Shown piece after piece: positions 4,301 through 5,709 of a stretch of DNA of 5,709 bases. The position numbers were made by a program, and so were the translations under genes. The notes beneath the pieces were generated by a model. It was not told the DNA's origin. It made no database searches and was given only the letters and a program-made list of their open reading frames with translations. This DNA is from Thermoplasmata archaeon (GTDB lineage: Archaea; Thermoplasmatota; Thermoplasmata; SG8-5; JAGLSY01). Every line of letters starts with the position of its first letter. Positions within the stretch are counted from its first letter, which is position 1. The stretch covers positions 1 to 5,709 of the forward strand of contig JAGLSY010000043.1 of the NCBI GenBank assembly GCA_023135545.1, written 5' to 3'.

Positions 4301-5368
4301 TTGATTGTAGATAAGGATTTTTACAAATTGTCAAAACCACTTGAGACTTGGTACTTACCCATAACCAACATATGGTTTAAGTATGGATTCAAGCATGACA
4401 ATACGATGCTCCCATACTATCTCGCATACGGCGGCCTGGAATATGCAAAACTGAGGTTGTCCGGTATGCAGAGGACGATAGGCTGCTCCCTTGCACCGAC
4501 CAGCGAGTGCAATCTCAAGTGCAAGCACTGCTACGAGATGAATAATCGAAATTCGGGAAAAAAGGATGTGTCATTGGAAGAGTTCGATGGCCTTGCCGAG
4601 AAGCTGGCTGGACATGGGATGAAGCACTGCACCCTGACCGACGGAGAGCCGCTCATATCACGCCAATCTATAGAAAAATGCGAATCCGCGATCGGCCATT
4701 TCTGGATGACCTACATCGTCACCAACGGAACCCGGGAATTCCCTGATTTCCCTGTCTTTTATGTGATGAGCCTGGACGGGCCTCCGAAGGTCCATGATTC
4801 CATAAGGGGGGAAGGGGTTTTCGAGCAGCTTAACAAGAATATCAAAAAAGCCCCGCTGGACAGGATATGGGGCCTCTGCACCCTCAACACCATCAACCAC
4901 GAGTTTATTGAAGAGACAGTGGAAACTGCCCGAGACCTCGGATTGAGGGGGCTGATGTTCAACTGGCACACACCGTCAAGCCGGGATGACCCATTGTGGC
5001 TGGACGAGCAGGCAAGGGGAAGGAACATTGACCAGATACTGGAGCTGAAGGCCGGTGATGACAAATTCATCTACAATGAAAGGCATGTCCTGGAGGTAAT
5101 GAGAACATCTGCCTGGACAGGAGATTGCCCATCCGACCTTGTTCCATCATACGATGCCTCCGGAGAGTTGAAGGAGCCGTGCATCTTTGGCAAGGGTGTC
5201 ATCTGTGAAAGATGCGGCTGCCATGTTTATCCGGCTCTGAAAGCTGCGATCATGGAGAGAAAAGCCACCGGCCAGTTCAGGATGGCGATGGATTATGTCG
5301 ACATGTACTGGGCAAGGGATGATGCTATTTTTGAAAAGATATATCAAATTGTTGGAAAACGTAATTAA
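4301..5368 (+). CDS. Radical SAM enzyme with C-terminal cysteine cluster (HpnH-like layout)
   Basis: A 355-residue radical SAM protein. C70-x3-C74-x2-C77 (ECNLKCKHCYE) binds the [4Fe-4S] cluster that cleaves S-adenosylmethionine. D114-G-E-P117 takes the place of the GGE motif, YIVTNGT (138-144) is the next strand, and SLDGPPKVHDSIRG (157-170) is typical of the SPASM/HpnH-type branches. A second set, C276, C294, C302, C305 and C307 (PCIFGKGVICERCGCHVYP), could hold an auxiliary Fe-S cluster; its PC...C-x2-C order recalls the C-terminal part of HpnH-type enzymes, which alkylate lipids. The N-terminal ~60 residues are rich in Trp/Tyr/Leu (WYLPITNIWFKYGF) and might contact membrane, though no clear TM helix is seen. 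The start is TTG, chosen because GGTGG lies 7 nt upstream and the next in-frame ATG is codon 36. Substrate unknown; a peptide or lipid modifier is possible. Radical SAM assignment is secure. Confidence 0.9.
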   Translation: MIVDKDFYKLSKPLETWYLPITNIWFKYGFKHDNTMLPYYLAYGGLEYAKLRLSGMQRTIGCSLAPTSECNLKCKHCYEMNNRNSGKKDVSLEEFDGLAEKLAGHGMKHCTLTDGEPLISRQSIEKCESAIGHFWMTYIVTNGTREFPDFPVFYVMSLDGPPKVHDSIRGEGVFEQLNKNIKKAPLDRIWGLCTLNTINHEFIEETVETARDLGLRGLMFNWHTPSSRDDPLWLDEQARGRNIDQILELKAGDDKFIYNERHVLEVMRTSAWTGDCPSDLVPSYDASGELKEPCIFGKGVICERCGCHVYPALKAAIMERKATGQFRMAMDYVDMYWARDDAIFEKIYQIVGKRN

Positions 5369-5425
5369 TGGTAATGTAGATATGGTGTGGTAGAAGAATT
5401 GGAGAAAGATAAAGGAGTGTGTATA

Positions 5426-5709
5426 ATGAAAATATCTGATCTGGGAGCCATCTTTGACAGGATACTGGCCAATACCGAAACCGTTATCAAGAGCGGTGAC
5501 CGCAATCTTATCTTCAACGAGCAGTACTTTCACCACCAATTCTCTCATTTTGTATCCGAGTACTATGAGAACAGGGGAATTGATATCTGGCGCAATTCGA
5601 TGTTGATTTCCGAGCATCCCACCCTTGCCAAGTATTCTTGGAAGGAGTTTGGCCTCGGGCGTCCAAAGACAACAAAGCGCCTTGCCTTGAACAAGGGCCA
5701 ATCCGGCAA
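5426..5709 (+). CDS. Unknown protein, N-terminal 94 residues (runs off the edge)
   Basis: An open frame from the ATG at 5426 to the right edge (94 codons plus two bases), incomplete at its 3' end. AAGGAG lies 8 nt upstream, and the gap to the radical SAM stop is 57 nt, so co-transcription is possible. The visible part starts MKISDLGAIFDRILANTETV and is soluble, with no signal peptide. It is rich in aromatics and His (FNEQYFHHQFSHFVSEYYEN), followed by GIDIWRNSMLISEHPTL and a basic stretch (RPKTTKRLALNKG). I recognise no family; the acidic/basic pattern would permit a nuclease-type protein, but the diagnostic part would lie outside the window. Coding is supported by the SD, the uninterrupted frame and codon use like its neighbours. 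Confidence 0.72.
   Translation, partial: MKISDLGAIFDRILANTETVIKSGDRNLIFNEQYFHHQFSHFVSEYYENRGIDIWRNSMLISEHPTLAKYSWKEFGLGRPKTTKRLALNKGQSG

Noticed and set aside
3954..4304. Plus-strand frame with SRASPVFS-type repeats
   Set aside because: Its repeats are the antisense image of the 66-nt coding repeats of the 98-aa gene, whose synonymous variation supports the minus-strand reading.
5147..5701. Long minus-strand open frame across the radical SAM 3' end and the right-edge gene
   Set aside because: It runs antisense to two supported genes with good SDs, its product shows no family pattern and it has low-complexity Phe/Ile runs; it is a shadow frame.
1..5709. tRNA, rRNA, insertion sequence or attachment site
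   Set aside because: No cloverleaf-like sequence, transposase motif, terminal inverted repeats or target-site duplications were seen by eye; a tRNAscan/ISfinder run would settle it.

Overview
The window reads as a gene-dense stretch of an archaeal chromosome. Several genes have an A/T-rich TATA-like box about 28-30 nt upstream of the start codon with no Shine-Dalgarno sequence (166 and 2377 on +, 3944 on -), as expected for leaderless archaeal transcripts. Others have GGTG/GGAGG-type ribosome sites. Protein content (archaeal-style MntP, a zinc-ribbon/TM protein, a radical SAM enzyme, small lysine-rich proteins) and moderate GC would fit a Thermoplasmatota- or methanogen-type euryarchaeote. 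That placement is inference; no rRNA or taxonomic marker gene is present.

Layout. 1-62 (-): first 20 codons of an MntP-type manganese exporter, divergent from a GNAT acetyltransferase (166-924, +). A lysine-rich protein with a SHOCT-like tail (927-1316, -) converges on the acetyltransferase with a 2-nt gap. A 252-nt intergenic region follows, with two tiny SD-preceded ORFs and an AT-rich inverted repeat. Next come a small WrbA/flavodoxin-like protein (1569-2039, +) and, converging on it, a 44-codon gene (2062-2196, -) with a strong AAGGAGG site and a hairpin/U6 terminator that contains its stop codon. A 180-nt divergent promoter region separates this from a 173-aa protein with a V4R-like C-terminal pattern (2377-2898, +). 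Its stop codon overlaps that of a convergent double zinc-ribbon, C-terminally membrane-anchored protein (2895-3944, -). Upstream of that, in the same direction, is a 98-aa LEA-like protein built from three 22-residue repeats (3980-4276, -). It is divergent, across only 24 nt, from a radical SAM enzyme with an extra C-terminal cysteine cluster (4301-5368, +). A new ORF with a good SD starts at 5426 and runs off the right edge.

There is no long operon. Most genes are single units in divergent or convergent pairs, so linked function is only suggested. The most suggestive pairing is the radical SAM enzyme, whose motif layout recalls lipid-acting HpnH-like enzymes, with the amphipathic repeat protein that shares its 24-nt promoter space. 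The least expected finding is the 44-codon gene, because it has a complete set of expression signals although its product is unknown.
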